Shown here: positions 53,939 through 61,875 of the stretch, piece after piece
How the letters are laid out: each line of letters begins with the position of its first letter
How positions within the stretch are numbered: position 1 is the stretch's first letter
DNA from: Deinococcus betulae
Lineage (GTDB): Bacteria > Deinococcota > Deinococci > Deinococcales > Deinococcaceae
Assembly: GCF_020166395.1 (NCBI RefSeq)
Contig: NZ_JAIQXU010000002.1
Coordinates: forward strand, 62,001 to 126,000
Length of the DNA stretch: 64,000 nt
Direction: 5' to 3'
Made by a program: the position numbers and the translations under genes
The notes under the pieces: generated by a model
The model's database searches: none
Seen by the model: only the letters and a program-made list of their open reading frames with translations
What the model was told of the DNA's origin: nothing

Positions 53939-54882
53939 TCTTCTCCCAGGGCCAGGCGCGCGTGACCATTCGCCTGGTCCAGCAGGCGCCCGGCCTCGGC
54001 GACAGGCACACCCAGCCGCAGACTGACTAGGGCGAGCTTGACCTGACCGCCTGCTTCACTCAGGGCGGCGCGGGCGCTGGCCTCGTCGGCGCCGGCTCCG
54101 TGCATGACCAGCCGCAGGGCGCGGGCCTCAAGTTTGGCATTGCTGGCGCGCAGGTCCACCATCAGGTTGCCGTAGACCTTGCCCAGCTGCACCATCAGGG
54201 CGCTGGACAGGGTATTCAGGGCAATTTTCTGCGCGGTGCCGGCCTTCAGGCGCGTCGAGCCGCTGATCAGTTCGGGGCCGGTGTCCAGCAGCACCGGGCA
54301 GTCGGCGGCCGCCAGCAGCGGGGTGCCGGGGTTGTTGGCCAGCCCAATGGTGAGGGTGCCGGCGCCGCGCGCCGCCCGCAGCGCCCCCAGTACCCAGGGG
54401 GTCGTGCCGCTGGCCGCCACCGCAATCAACACGTCGTCAGGGCCAGGGCACAGGGCCAGCAGGTCACGTTCGCCCGCCGCCTCGTCGTCTTCAGCGCCCT
54501 CGGTCGCGTGCCGAATGGCGCGCTCACCGCCCGCAATCACAGCCACCGCGCGCGCCTCTGGCCAGGAAAAGGTCGGCGGCAACTCCGAGGCGTCCAGCAC
54601 GCCCAGGCGGCCGCTGGTGCCCGCACCGGCATACAGCAGCCGCCCGCCACGTTCTAAACCCGGTAGTGCCGCCTCGGCGGCGCGGGCCAGCTGCGGCGCG
54701 GCGGCGCGGGCCGCCTGCACCGCGCCCAGCTGGTCGTCGGCCAGGGCCTGCATCAGCGCCGGCAGCTCCAGCTGGTCCAGGTTGGTGTGCCCTGGATGCA
54801 CCGCCTCTGTTGGCCGGAAGTCAGGAGGCTGAAGCTGGGGAGTGGGGCGGCTGGACTCGGGTGGGGTCAGCGCGTCGCTCAT
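53935..54882 (-). CDS. murQ: N-acetylmuramic acid 6-phosphate etherase
   Basis: 315 residues from ATG 54882, which overlaps the AnmK stop (ATGA). It removes the lactyl ether from N-acetylmuramate 6-phosphate, giving N-acetylglucosamine 6-phosphate for reuse. An SIS domain carries the motifs [24 protein letters not shown] and [38 protein letters not shown] is the MurQ signature. [19 protein letters not shown] completes it. AnmK upstream makes its substrate, so the two steps are coupled. Confidence 0.95.
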   Translation of the reverse strand: MSDALTPPESSRPTPQLQPPDFRPTEAVHPGHTNLDQLELPALMQALADDQLGAVQAARAAAPQLARAAEAALPGLERGGRLLYAGAGTSGRLGVLDASELPPTFSWPEARAVAVIAGGERAIRHATEGAEDDEAAGERDLLALCPGPDDVLIAVAASGTTPWVLGALRAARGAGTLTIGLANNPGTPLLAAADCPVLLDTGPELISGSTRLKAGTAQKIALNTLSSALMVQLGKVYGNLMVDLRASNAKLEARALRLVMHGAGADEASARAALSEAGGQVKLALVSLRLGVPVAEAGRLLDQANGHARLALGEE

Positions 54883-56096
54883 GAGGGCGCTCCGGGGGTC
54901 AGGGGGGCGGGGGTCCATTTGCCAGCGCTGACGGCCTGGGCGGCGCCTGTCGTGTGCGGCAGCGTGTTGGGCCAGCCCTGCGCATGGGCATAACCAAGAA
55001 AGGCAAACGCGGCGGCCTCGCGCGTGGCGTCTGTGAAGCCGTGATCGGTCCAGCCCAGGTCGGCAAAGGTGCGCAGCGGCACAGGCAGTTCGGCGCGCAG
55101 GGCCGCCAGCAGGGCCGGATTGCGCGCGCCGCCGCCCGCCACGACCACCTCGTCCAGCCCGCGCGGCAGCACCCAGCGGCGGTAGGCGTCCCCCACCGTG
55201 CGGGCGGTCAGGGCCACGGCGGTGGCCGCCAGGTCGGGCAGACTCAGAGAAGCTGGCCGGGGCAACTGGGAGAGGGTCCAGACCTCGCGCCCGGTGGCTT
55301 TGGGCGGTGGGGCAGCCAGTTCGGGATGGGCCAGCCAGGCGGCCAGGGTGACCTCATGAACGGTGCCGGCCAGGGCCAGCGCGCCGCCCTCGTCGTGGGT
55401 CTGTCCGGCCAGGGCCGCTACTTCGTCCAGCAGGCAATTGGCCGGGCCTGTGTCAAAGGCCAGCACGCCCGCTGGGTCTGCGCCCGGCAGAAAGGTCAGG
55501 TTGCTGACGCCACCCAGATTGTGCAGAGCACGGTTTATACCTGCCTCGGCCAGCAGCGCCCAGTCGGCAAATGGCACCAGAGGGGCGCCCACCCCTCCTG
55601 CCGCCAGATCGGCAGGGCGAAAGTCAGCCACCACCGGTTTTCCCGTGCGGGCGGCCATCACGGCGGCCTCGCCCAGTTGCAGGGTGGCAGGCCGGGTCCA
55701 GCCCCGCGCCGCTTCTGGGCGGGGGTGGTGCTGCACCGTCTGGCCGTGGCTGGCCACCAGGTCGGCGTCCCCAGCCAGCGGCGCCGCCGCCTGGGCGAAA
55801 GCCTCGCCCAGCGCCCAGTGCAGCTGTGTCAGCTCAGCGGGAGTGCCCTCGTTCTGCCCGGCCCGCAGCACCGCCGCGCGCAAATCGGGAGGGAACGGGG
55901 TGAAGGTGTGGGCCAGCACCCGCCCGCGTGGGGCCGCTCCCGTCAGGTCAGGAAGGTCGCCTCCTCCTTCGCCCAGGGCGGGCCAGCCGGGCAACTCCAG
56001 CAGCGCGGCGTCAATGCCGTCGGCACTCGTGCCGCTCATCAGGCCCAGCACGCGCGGCGCCCGCCCAGACAGAAGCCGCCCAGTCAACGCCGGCAC
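54879..56096 (-). CDS. anmK: Anhydro-N-acetylmuramic acid kinase
   Basis: 405 residues from GTG 56096, close behind the GntR stop. It hydrates and phosphorylates 1,6-anhydro-N-acetylmuramate to N-acetylmuramate 6-phosphate with ATP. Motifs: [20 protein letters not shown] near the start, [43 protein letters not shown] and [11 protein letters not shown]. The late [16 protein letters not shown] with [18 protein letters not shown] completes the family pattern. It feeds MurQ directly downstream. Confidence 0.95.
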   Translation of the reverse strand: MPALTGRLLSGRAPRVLGLMSGTSADGIDAALLELPGWPALGEGGGDLPDLTGAAPRGRVLAHTFTPFPPDLRAAVLRAGQNEGTPAELTQLHWALGEAFAQAAAPLAGDADLVASHGQTVQHHPRPEAARGWTRPATLQLGEAAVMAARTGKPVVADFRPADLAAGGVGAPLVPFADWALLAEAGINRALHNLGGVSNLTFLPGADPAGVLAFDTGPANCLLDEVAALAGQTHDEGGALALAGTVHEVTLAAWLAHPELAAPPPKATGREVWTLSQLPRPASLSLPDLAATAVALTARTVGDAYRRWVLPRGLDEVVVAGGGARNPALLAALRAELPVPLRTFADLGWTDHGFTDATREAAAFAFLGYAHAQGWPNTLPHTTGAAQAVSAGKWTPAPLTPGAPS

Positions 56097-56098
56097 GG

Positions 56099-56845
56099 TC
56101 AGGCCCCGCCCTGAAGTTCCATCACGAAGTCGTAGCGGTCCCCCCGGTAGTGGGCGCGGGCGTACTCAATCGGCTGGCCGCCCGAGAGCCACGACACCCG
56201 GTCTGTGGTGAGCAGCGCCGCGCCCACCGGCACGCCCAGCAGCGGCGCCAGCGTCAGATCGGCGTTCACGGCGCGTAGGTGGCGAATGGCCCGCGCAGGG
56301 CTCAGGCCGCGCCCAGAGAGCAGCGCGTACAGACTGGCGTCCTGCACGTCTTCTGGGGCCAGGTCGCCCACCAGCGCGGCGGGCAGGGTGGAGTCCTCCA
56401 CCGCCAGGGCCTCGCCATCAGCGGTGCGCAGGCGGCGCAGGCGGTAGACCAGTTCACCGGGCGACAGGGCCAGGCTCATGGCTTCCTGGGCGCCGGGCCG
56501 GACTCGCTCGAAACTCAGCACCCGGGCGCCGGGCAGCTGCCCGCGCGAGCGCACGTCCTCGGAAAACGACGACAGCAGCCCCAGCGTGCGGCTGGGCAAG
56601 TCGCCGGGGCGCGGCGGCGGCGTGACGAAGGTGCCGCTGCCGTGCCGCCGGGTCAGCAAGCCCTGCTGCGAGAGCAGCGCCAGGGCCTGCCGCACGGTCA
56701 CCCGCGAGACGCCCAGCCCGGCGGCCAGCTCGCGTTCGGCCGGCAGGGCGCTGCCCGCGCGCAGTTGCCCACTTTCGATGCGCTGCGTCAGCCCCTGCGC
56801 CACCTGCACGTACACCGGCGTGGCGCTGGCCGCGTCCAGGGGCAT
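56099..56845 (-). CDS. GntR-family regulator (HutC/UTRA type) of the recycling genes
   Basis: 248 residues from ATG 56845; the frame is open to 56890, but the extra residues do not belong to the domain. The winged helix-turn-helix covers residues about 5-70 ([46 protein letters not shown]). A UTRA ligand domain follows (about 90-245: [44 protein letters not shown]). Family members often sense phosphorylated amino sugars, so N-acetylmuramate 6-phosphate or N-acetylglucosamine 6-phosphate is a fair guess. It is divergent from the transporter genes. Repeated CCACTT half-sites lie between. Confidence 0.88.
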   Translation of the reverse strand: MPLDAASATPVYVQVAQGLTQRIESGQLRAGSALPAERELAAGLGVSRVTVRQALALLSQQGLLTRRHGSGTFVTPPPRPGDLPSRTLGLLSSFSEDVRSRGQLPGARVLSFERVRPGAQEAMSLALSPGELVYRLRRLRTADGEALAVEDSTLPAALVGDLAPEDVQDASLYALLSGRGLSPARAIRHLRAVNADLTLAPLLGVPVGAALLTTDRVSWLSGGQPIEYARAHYRGDRYDFVMELQGGA

Positions 56846-56885
56846 GGCCCAGAGGTGAGGAGAGGCGAGCATCAGGGACAACCGT

Positions 56886-56924
56886 ACCACTTTCAGTCCA
56901 CTTTGGCCAGAGGTTGCAAGTGGT
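56886..56924. promoter_or_regulatory. Repeated CCACTT/AAGTGG sites, candidate GntR operator
   Basis: CCACTTT occurs twice as direct repeats (56887-56893 and 56898-56904). An inverse copy, CAAGTGGT, lies at 56917-56924, so ACCACTT/AAGTGGT forms an inverted repeat with 7-bp arms. The cluster lies between the divergent regulator and transporter genes, just upstream of a TATTAG-like -10 for the transporter. Confidence 0.45.
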
Positions 56925-56997
56925 CCTGGGGTGGTATTAGGCTGGTGTGTCTCAAGCTGTTCGCCGCCTCATCCCCGCCGCCTCCCGGAGGTTTCCC

Positions 56998-58752
56998 ATG
57001 TTTGTCTCCCGCACGCTGGCCCTGGTTTCTCTCGCTCTGCTCGGCGCGGCCTCCGCTGCCCCCAAGAAGGTCAGTGGCTACGGCGCGCTGGGCGTCGTGA
57101 ACGGCAAGGCGGGCGGCAGTTACACCCTGCCGCTGGGGGACAGCCCCCAGAGCCTCTTTTATTACGGCGTCATTGACAACAACCTGGGCCTGATTTCCCA
57201 GCAACTGTTCGACGGGCTGGTGGAATTTAACCTGGCGACTTACAAAATCGAGCCGGCCCTGGCGGAAAGCTGGACGATCAGCCCGGACGGCAAGGTCTAC
57301 ACCTTCAAGCTGCGCAGCGGCGTGAAATGGAGCGACGGCCAGGCCTTCAACGCCGACGACGTGGTGTTTACCTACAAGAACATGATCATGAACCCCGAAG
57401 CCCGCGCGGGCGACCCTGGCAACTTCAAACTGGGAGGCCAGAACGTCACCATCAGCAAGGTGGACGCCATGACGGTGCGCTTTACCCTGCCGCAGCCCGC
57501 GCCCGCTTTCTTGCTGCAGCAGCGCTACTTCATCATGCCGCAGCACAAGCTGGCGAAATACGGCCAGGAGAACGGCGCCAAGCCCGCCGACATCAACGGG
57601 GCGTGGCCCACCAACGTGGCCGAAAGCGAGGTTGTGGGCACAGGCCCTTTCAAGCTGGCCACCTACACCGCCGGCCAGAAGGTCACCCTGACGCGCAACC
57701 CGAACTACTGGAAGGTGGACGCTGCCGGGACCAAGCTGCCTTACCTGAACAGCCTGGATTTCCTGATTATCCGCGATCCACAGGCGCAGGTGGCGCAGTT
57801 TCTGGCCGGCAACCTGGACCAGCTCAACATCAGCGGGGCGCAATTTCCCGACCTGAAGCAGAAGGAAGTGGCGGGCGCGCCGTTCAAGGTCATGCGTTCC
57901 ACGGCGCTGTTTGGCAGCCCGCCCTTCGTGGCCTACAACTTTGACGCCAAGAACGCGGCGCTGGCCAAGGTCCTGAGCGACGTGCGGTTCCGCCGCGCCA
58001 TGCAGGGCGCCGTGAACCGGGAGCGCATCATTGACGCCGTGTACAACGGCCTGGCCAGCCTGCCTGGGCACGGCGTGGCCCCCGCCAACAAGGCGTTTTA
58101 CACGAACACCACCCGCCAGCTGGGCGACTTTGACCTGGCGGCCGTGGGGTCGGCCCTGGACGCGATGGGCCTGAGCAAAAAGAATGCGGCGGGTGTCCGC
58201 CTGCTCCCAAACGGGCAGCCGCTGGAACTGGACCTGACCTACGGCACCGACAGCGCCGTGTACCCCCCAATCGCCACCATCTTGCAAAGCGACTTTGCCA
58301 AGGTGGGCGTGAAGGTGAACCTGAAAGGCATTCTCTCCAGCCGCCTGCTCGCCACCGGTCAGAGCGGCGACTGGGAAATGATTCTGCACGCCTTTGGCGA
58401 CCAGCCTGACCCCGAACTGCGCCGCCCCATCTGGCAGCCCGGCGGCAGCCTGTACTACTGGCACCGCGCGCCGCAACCGGCCAAGGACGGCGACCCCGCC
58501 AACACGGCCAGAATGGCCGCCTGGGAGAAGGAAATCTACGAGATCTTCAACAAGGCCGCCGTGGAACCCAGCGCCAGCGCCCGCAAGGCCCTGTACACGC
58601 GCTGGCAACTCCTGTTTGCCCAGAATCTGCCGGTCACCCCGATTGCCAAGCCCGAGAACATCGGGGCCGTCAGCAACAAATACGGCAACTACATGTACAA
58701 CCTCGGGGTCATTCCGGGCTACAACCCGGTGCCCCTGATTTACCAGAAGTAA
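56998..58752 (+). CDS. Peptide ABC transporter substrate-binding protein (DppA/OppA-like)
   Basis: 584 residues from ATG 56998 with GGAGG upstream. The signal peptide is about 1-20 (LALVSLALLGAASAA). The family-5 solute-binding pattern follows: GLISQQLFDGLVEFNL, ALAESWTISPDGKVYTFKLRSGVKWSDGQAFNADDVVFTY and VVGTGPFKLATYTAGQKVTLTRNPNYW. It should capture peptides outside the membrane. Next to MurQ and AnmK, muropeptides (MppA-like use) are plausible ligands, inferred from context. A hairpin in the 132-bp gap after it could raise its expression above that of the permeases. Confidence 0.9.
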   Translation: MFVSRTLALVSLALLGAASAAPKKVSGYGALGVVNGKAGGSYTLPLGDSPQSLFYYGVIDNNLGLISQQLFDGLVEFNLATYKIEPALAESWTISPDGKVYTFKLRSGVKWSDGQAFNADDVVFTYKNMIMNPEARAGDPGNFKLGGQNVTISKVDAMTVRFTLPQPAPAFLLQQRYFIMPQHKLAKYGQENGAKPADINGAWPTNVAESEVVGTGPFKLATYTAGQKVTLTRNPNYWKVDAAGTKLPYLNSLDFLIIRDPQAQVAQFLAGNLDQLNISGAQFPDLKQKEVAGAPFKVMRSTALFGSPPFVAYNFDAKNAALAKVLSDVRFRRAMQGAVNRERIIDAVYNGLASLPGHGVAPANKAFYTNTTRQLGDFDLAAVGSALDAMGLSKKNAAGVRLLPNGQPLELDLTYGTDSAVYPPIATILQSDFAKVGVKVNLKGILSSRLLATGQSGDWEMILHAFGDQPDPELRRPIWQPGGSLYYWHRAPQPAKDGDPANTARMAAWEKEIYEIFNKAAVEPSASARKALYTRWQLLFAQNLPVTPIAKPENIGAVSNKYGNYMYNLGVIPGYNPVPLIYQK

Positions 58753-58759
58753 GGAGGGG

Positions 58760-58891
58760 ATGGTGCGTGGGAAGTGGAGGAAGGTGCTCTGCTTCCCACC
58801 TGTTTTCCCCCCCACTGAAAGGAGCCCTGCTTTGACCTCTGTGCTTTTCCCACTCCCCACTCCCTCCTTCCCACTTCCCTTCATATGCTGA
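58760..58891 (+). CDS. Possible 43-codon leader ORF before the permease gene
   Basis: This open frame starts just after the binding-protein stop and ends with a TGA that overlaps the permease start in another frame. A purine-rich GGAGGGG precedes it but is too close to the ATG for a normal ribosome binding site. It covers both arms of the alternative hairpins described separately. It may be chance; I list it because the permease has no ribosome binding site of its own. Confidence 0.2.
   Translation: MVRGKWRKVLCFPPVFPPTERSPALTSVLFPLPTPSFPLPFIC
58767..58806 (+). terminator. Attenuator-like hairpin between binding protein and permease genes
   Basis: GTGGGAAG (58767-58774) pairs with CTTCCCAC (58792-58799), followed by CTGTTTT. 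The same CTTCCCAC occurs again at 58867-58874, just before the permease start, so two exclusive structures are possible. It may limit read-through into the permease genes. Confidence 0.5.
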
Positions 58892-59856
58892 CCTACGCCC
58901 TGCGCCGCCTGCTCGGCATGGTTCCTACGCTGCTGCTCATCAGCGCCGTGTGTTTTGTGGTGATTCAGTTGCAGCCGGGCAGCTTTCTGGACCAGTTCAA
59001 GGAAGACCCGCGCGTCACCCCCGAATCCTTGCAGGCCATGACCCGGCAGCTGGGCCTGGATCAGCCGCTGTGGGCGCAGTATCTGCACTGGGTGCGCGGC
59101 ATCGTCACCGAAGGCGATTTTGGGTACTCGTTTGCCAACGGCCGGCCAGTGGGCAGTCTCATCTGGGAGCGGCTGGGCTGGACGGTGTTTCTGGCGGTCC
59201 TGACGCTGGTGGTGTCGTGGGTGGTCGCAGTGCCGCTGGGCATCTACACGGCCATTCACCGCCACCGCCGGCGCTCCACGCTGCTGAATCTCCTGGGGTA
59301 TATCAGCCTGGCCACACCGGATTTTCTGGTGGCGCTGCTGCTGATTGCCCTGGTCCTGAGGACGGGCGGGACCAATGTGGGCGGCCTCTTCAGCCCGGAC
59401 TACATTGACGCTCTCTGGAGCGGCGCGCGGGTGCTGGACCTGCTGTCGCACCTGTGGATTCCGATGATTGCCATTGGGCTGGAGGGTGTGGCGGGCCTGA
59501 TGCGCCAGATGCGGGCCTCGCTGCTGGACGTGCTGCACCAGGACTACGTCCGCACGGCGCAGGCCAAGGGGCTGGCCGGGCGGCGGGTGCTGTGGGGCCA
59601 CGCGGTGCGCAACGCAGTCAACCCACTGATTAGCCTGGCGGGCCTGAGCCTGCCCAGCCTGATTTCGGGCACCATCATCGCCAGCATCGTGCTGAACCTG
59701 CCCACCATCGGCCCCTTTCTGTACGACAGCCTGCTGAACAAGGACCAGTTCGTGGCCATGACCCTGCTGATGTTCAGCGCGCTGCTGCTGCTGCTGGGCA
59801 ACCTGCTCTCCGACCTGGCGCTGGCCTGGGCCGACCCCCGCGTGAGGTTCGAGTGA
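58885..59856 (+). CDS. Peptide ABC transporter permease (DppB-like)
   Basis: 323 residues with six membrane segments, the usual size. It has MLTYALRRLLGMVPTLLLISA at the start, QLGLDQPLWAQYLHWVRGI, and the EAA-loop region MRASLLDVLHQDYVRTAQAKGL that contacts the ATPase subunit. The ATG follows a long pyrimidine-rich leader (about 58836-58884) without a Shine-Dalgarno sequence, which is unusual for a gene with a long 5' leader. It pairs with the DppC-like permease to form the channel. No ATP-binding subunit is encoded in the operon. Confidence 0.92.
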   Translation: MLTYALRRLLGMVPTLLLISAVCFVVIQLQPGSFLDQFKEDPRVTPESLQAMTRQLGLDQPLWAQYLHWVRGIVTEGDFGYSFANGRPVGSLIWERLGWTVFLAVLTLVVSWVVAVPLGIYTAIHRHRRRSTLLNLLGYISLATPDFLVALLLIALVLRTGGTNVGGLFSPDYIDALWSGARVLDLLSHLWIPMIAIGLEGVAGLMRQMRASLLDVLHQDYVRTAQAKGLAGRRVLWGHAVRNAVNPLISLAGLSLPSLISGTIIASIVLNLPTIGPFLYDSLLNKDQFVAMTLLMFSALLLLLGNLLSDLALAWADPRVRFE

Positions 59857-59867
59857 TGGGGGTTGCG

Positions 59868-60014
59868 ATGACCGCCGAACTCCAAATGGAATTTCATTCG
59901 ACTGGAAGGCCGCGAAGCGCCGTACAGCAGAGAGGAAAAGAGGGTGGATTTCGGGCATTGGAAGACCCTCTGGTTCTTTTCCCAATAGCCTGGCTATGGA
60001 GGGCATCCGTATGA
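59868..60014 (+). CDS. 48-residue ORF between the two permease genes
   Basis: ATG 59868 is preceded by GGGGG at good spacing, 11 bases after the DppB-like stop. The 48 codons end in a TGA that overlaps the DppC-like ATG (ATGA at 60011-60014). The peptide has no recognised motif and only a short hydrophobic end (PLVLFPIAWLW). It may be a coupling leader or a real small protein. Confidence 0.35.
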   Translation: MTAELQMEFHSTGRPRSAVQQRGKEGGFRALEDPLVLFPIAWLWRASV

Positions 60015-61135
60015 CCGCCCAGCCCTCCCCCACGGCGCCGCCGGCCCCGGCACGCCGTCAGACCCCTCTGGCGCTGGCCCTGCGCCGCTTTCGCCGCAGC
60101 CGCGCCGGTGTCCTGAGCGCCTGGGTGCTGGGCGCGCTGTATCTGGTGGCGCTGCTGGCGGGGTTTCTGGCGCCGTATTCCATCACGGCGCAGCACGAGG
60201 AGGCGCCCTATCAGCGGCCCCAGGCGGTGCATCTCGTCCACGAGGGCAGAGTCACGCGCCCCTTCGTCTACGGCTTCAAGAAAACCCGCGACCCCGTGAC
60301 CTTTGCCAGCACCTTCAGCGAGGACCGCACCCGGCCTCTACCCATTCTGTTCTTCGTGCGCGGCGACGACCCGGCCGAGTTCGGGTATTCATTCCTGGGC
60401 GTCTTTCGCAGCCAGTGGCACCTGTTCGGCGTCAAGGACGGCACCTACTTTCCGCTGGGCAGCGATAAGTTCGGCCGCGACCTGTTCTCGCGGATGCTGG
60501 TGGGGTCGCAGGTGTCGCTGACCGTGGGCCTCATCGGCATTCTGATCTCGTTTGCCATCGGCATCGTCCTGGGCGGCGTCAGTGGCTATTACGGCGGCTG
60601 GGTGGACGGCCTGATTCAGCGGCTGGTGGAGGTGCTGCTGTCGTTTCCCCGCTTACCGATTCTGCTGGCGCTGTCCACCATCATTCCGGCCCGGTGGCCC
60701 TCCACCTGGGTTTACCTGGGCATCGTGGCGGTGCTGGCCCTGATTGGCTGGGCGGGACTGGCGCGCGTGGTGCGCGGGCAGGTGCTTGGGGCGCGCGGGG
60801 TGGACTATGTGCAGGCAGCCCGCGCTCTGGGCTCCAGCGACCTGCGCGTGATTCTGCGCCACATCATGCCCAACCTGTCCTCTTTCCTGATTGTCACGGC
60901 CACGCTGGCCCTGCCCGGCTACATCCTGGGCGAAAGCGCCCTGAGTTTTCTGGGCCTGGGCATCAAGGAACCCATGACCAGCTGGGGCCTGCTGCTCAAG
61001 GACGCACAGAACTTCGAAACCCTCAGCCTGTACCCGTGGCTGCTGCTGCCGGGCGTGCTGATTGTGGTGTCGGTGCTGGCGTTCAACTTCTTGGGCGACG
61101 CCCTGCGCGACGCCGCTGATACCCAGAGCCGCTGA
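60011..61135 (+). CDS. Peptide ABC transporter permease (DppC-like)
   Basis: 374 residues from ATG 60011, which has GGAGGG at good spacing; ATG 59996 is possible but lacks a site. It has the DppC-type N-terminal extension and TM1 (about 35-55), then an extracytoplasmic insert of about 90 residues (YGFKKTRDPVTFASTFSEDR). GSDKFGRDLFSRMLVGSQVSL, the EAA loop VDYVQAARALGSSDLRVILRHI and ESALSFLGLGIKEPMTSWG complete the family pattern. The long insert before the core is also seen in some other DppC-like permeases. It is the last gene before a strong terminator. Confidence 0.92.
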   Translation: MTAQPSPTAPPAPARRQTPLALALRRFRRSRAGVLSAWVLGALYLVALLAGFLAPYSITAQHEEAPYQRPQAVHLVHEGRVTRPFVYGFKKTRDPVTFASTFSEDRTRPLPILFFVRGDDPAEFGYSFLGVFRSQWHLFGVKDGTYFPLGSDKFGRDLFSRMLVGSQVSLTVGLIGILISFAIGIVLGGVSGYYGGWVDGLIQRLVEVLLSFPRLPILLALSTIIPARWPSTWVYLGIVAVLALIGWAGLARVVRGQVLGARGVDYVQAARALGSSDLRVILRHIMPNLSSFLIVTATLALPGYILGESALSFLGLGIKEPMTSWGLLLKDAQNFETLSLYPWLLLPGVLIVVSVLAFNFLGDALRDAADTQSR

Positions 61136-61143
61136 CCTTCAAA

Positions 61144-61188
61144 AGAGGCGCGCGCTGAACGTTCAATTCAGCGCGTGCCTCTCTTTTA
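61144..61188 (+). terminator. Strong terminator of the transporter operon, probably bidirectional
   Basis: A 16-bp stem (AGAGGCGCGCGCTGAA with TTCAGCGCGTGCCTCT, one G-U) around a 7-base loop is followed by CTTTTACC. On the minus strand it is followed by CTTTTG, so it can also end the transcript of the convergent gene at 61192-61815. Confidence 0.85.
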
Positions 61189-61191
61189 CCT

Positions 61192-61815
61192 TTAGCTCAG
61201 GTCGGGAACGTCGTCCCACTCCAGGGTCAGGGTCGCAAAGGGGGTCACGCGCAGTCCCTTCACCGCCTCCCGCAGTTCTTCCAGGGTGCGCTGTGCGGCG
61301 CCCTTATCACTGCTCAGGGGCGCGTCATCCTGGGGCTTGCGGAACAGGCGGCCCAGACCAGACACCGGCTTGGCGGCGGGTGCGCGGCTGGCGCTGTCAA
61401 TGGCGGCTGCCAGGGCCAGCGCGGCGCTGGACACCCGTGACTGCTCCTCACCGTTCACCAGCTCGAACACCTGATTGTCGCGGGTCAGCAGGTCCACCGG
61501 AGTGGGGTCCGCGCCCAGGGCGGCCGAGCAGCGCGCCTGAAGGTGCTGCTGGTGACGCAGTTCGGCTTTCAGGCCCAGCGTGGCGCCGGGGCGCATCAGG
61601 CGGTCGCCCTGCAGCGCCAGCGGGTTGGTCGGGTCATCTTTGAGAATCAGGATACGCACACGCTGCGACGATCCCTGATGGGCGAACAGGACGGCCAGCG
61701 ACTGGCCCAGACGGTACAGCTGCTCATCGTTGTGGAGCAGCACCGGGCAGATATCGGCCAGGCCCGACGCACCGTAATGAGCGGAGGACGCTTGAGCCGG
61801 CACCACCTGTGTCAT
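61192..61815 (-). CDS. Hypothetical protein
   Basis: 207 residues, soluble, no signal peptide and no motif that I recognise. A folded N-terminal half (GLADICPVLLHNDEQLYRLGQSLAVLFAHQ, QRVRILILKDDPTNP) is followed by a low-complexity Ala/Ser/Pro linker (about 130-155) and a short helical end closing in TLEWDDVPDLS. It sits 60 bases downstream of the CHASE4-like-GGDEF-EAL gene on the same strand and may be co-transcribed with it. It ends at a bidirectional terminator. Confidence 0.6.
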   Translation of the reverse strand: MTQVVPAQASSAHYGASGLADICPVLLHNDEQLYRLGQSLAVLFAHQGSSQRVRILILKDDPTNPLALQGDRLMRPGATLGLKAELRHQQHLQARCSAALGADPTPVDLLTRDNQVFELVNGEEQSRVSSAALALAAAIDSASRAPAAKPVSGLGRLFRKPQDDAPLSSDKGAAQRTLEELREAVKGLRVTPFATLTLEWDDVPDLS

Positions 61816-61875
61816 GCCCCCCAGCTTACCCCCTCTTTCGCACAGCTTTCTTTCAAGCCCCTGGCTGACGCCTGT

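Noticed and set aside
56893..60033. A 1046-codon open frame on the minus strand across the peptide transporter genes
   Set aside because: It is the antisense shadow of the binding-protein and DppB-like genes, a common effect of GC-rich codon use. Its composition (His/Gln/Arg-rich, no motifs) is not protein-like.
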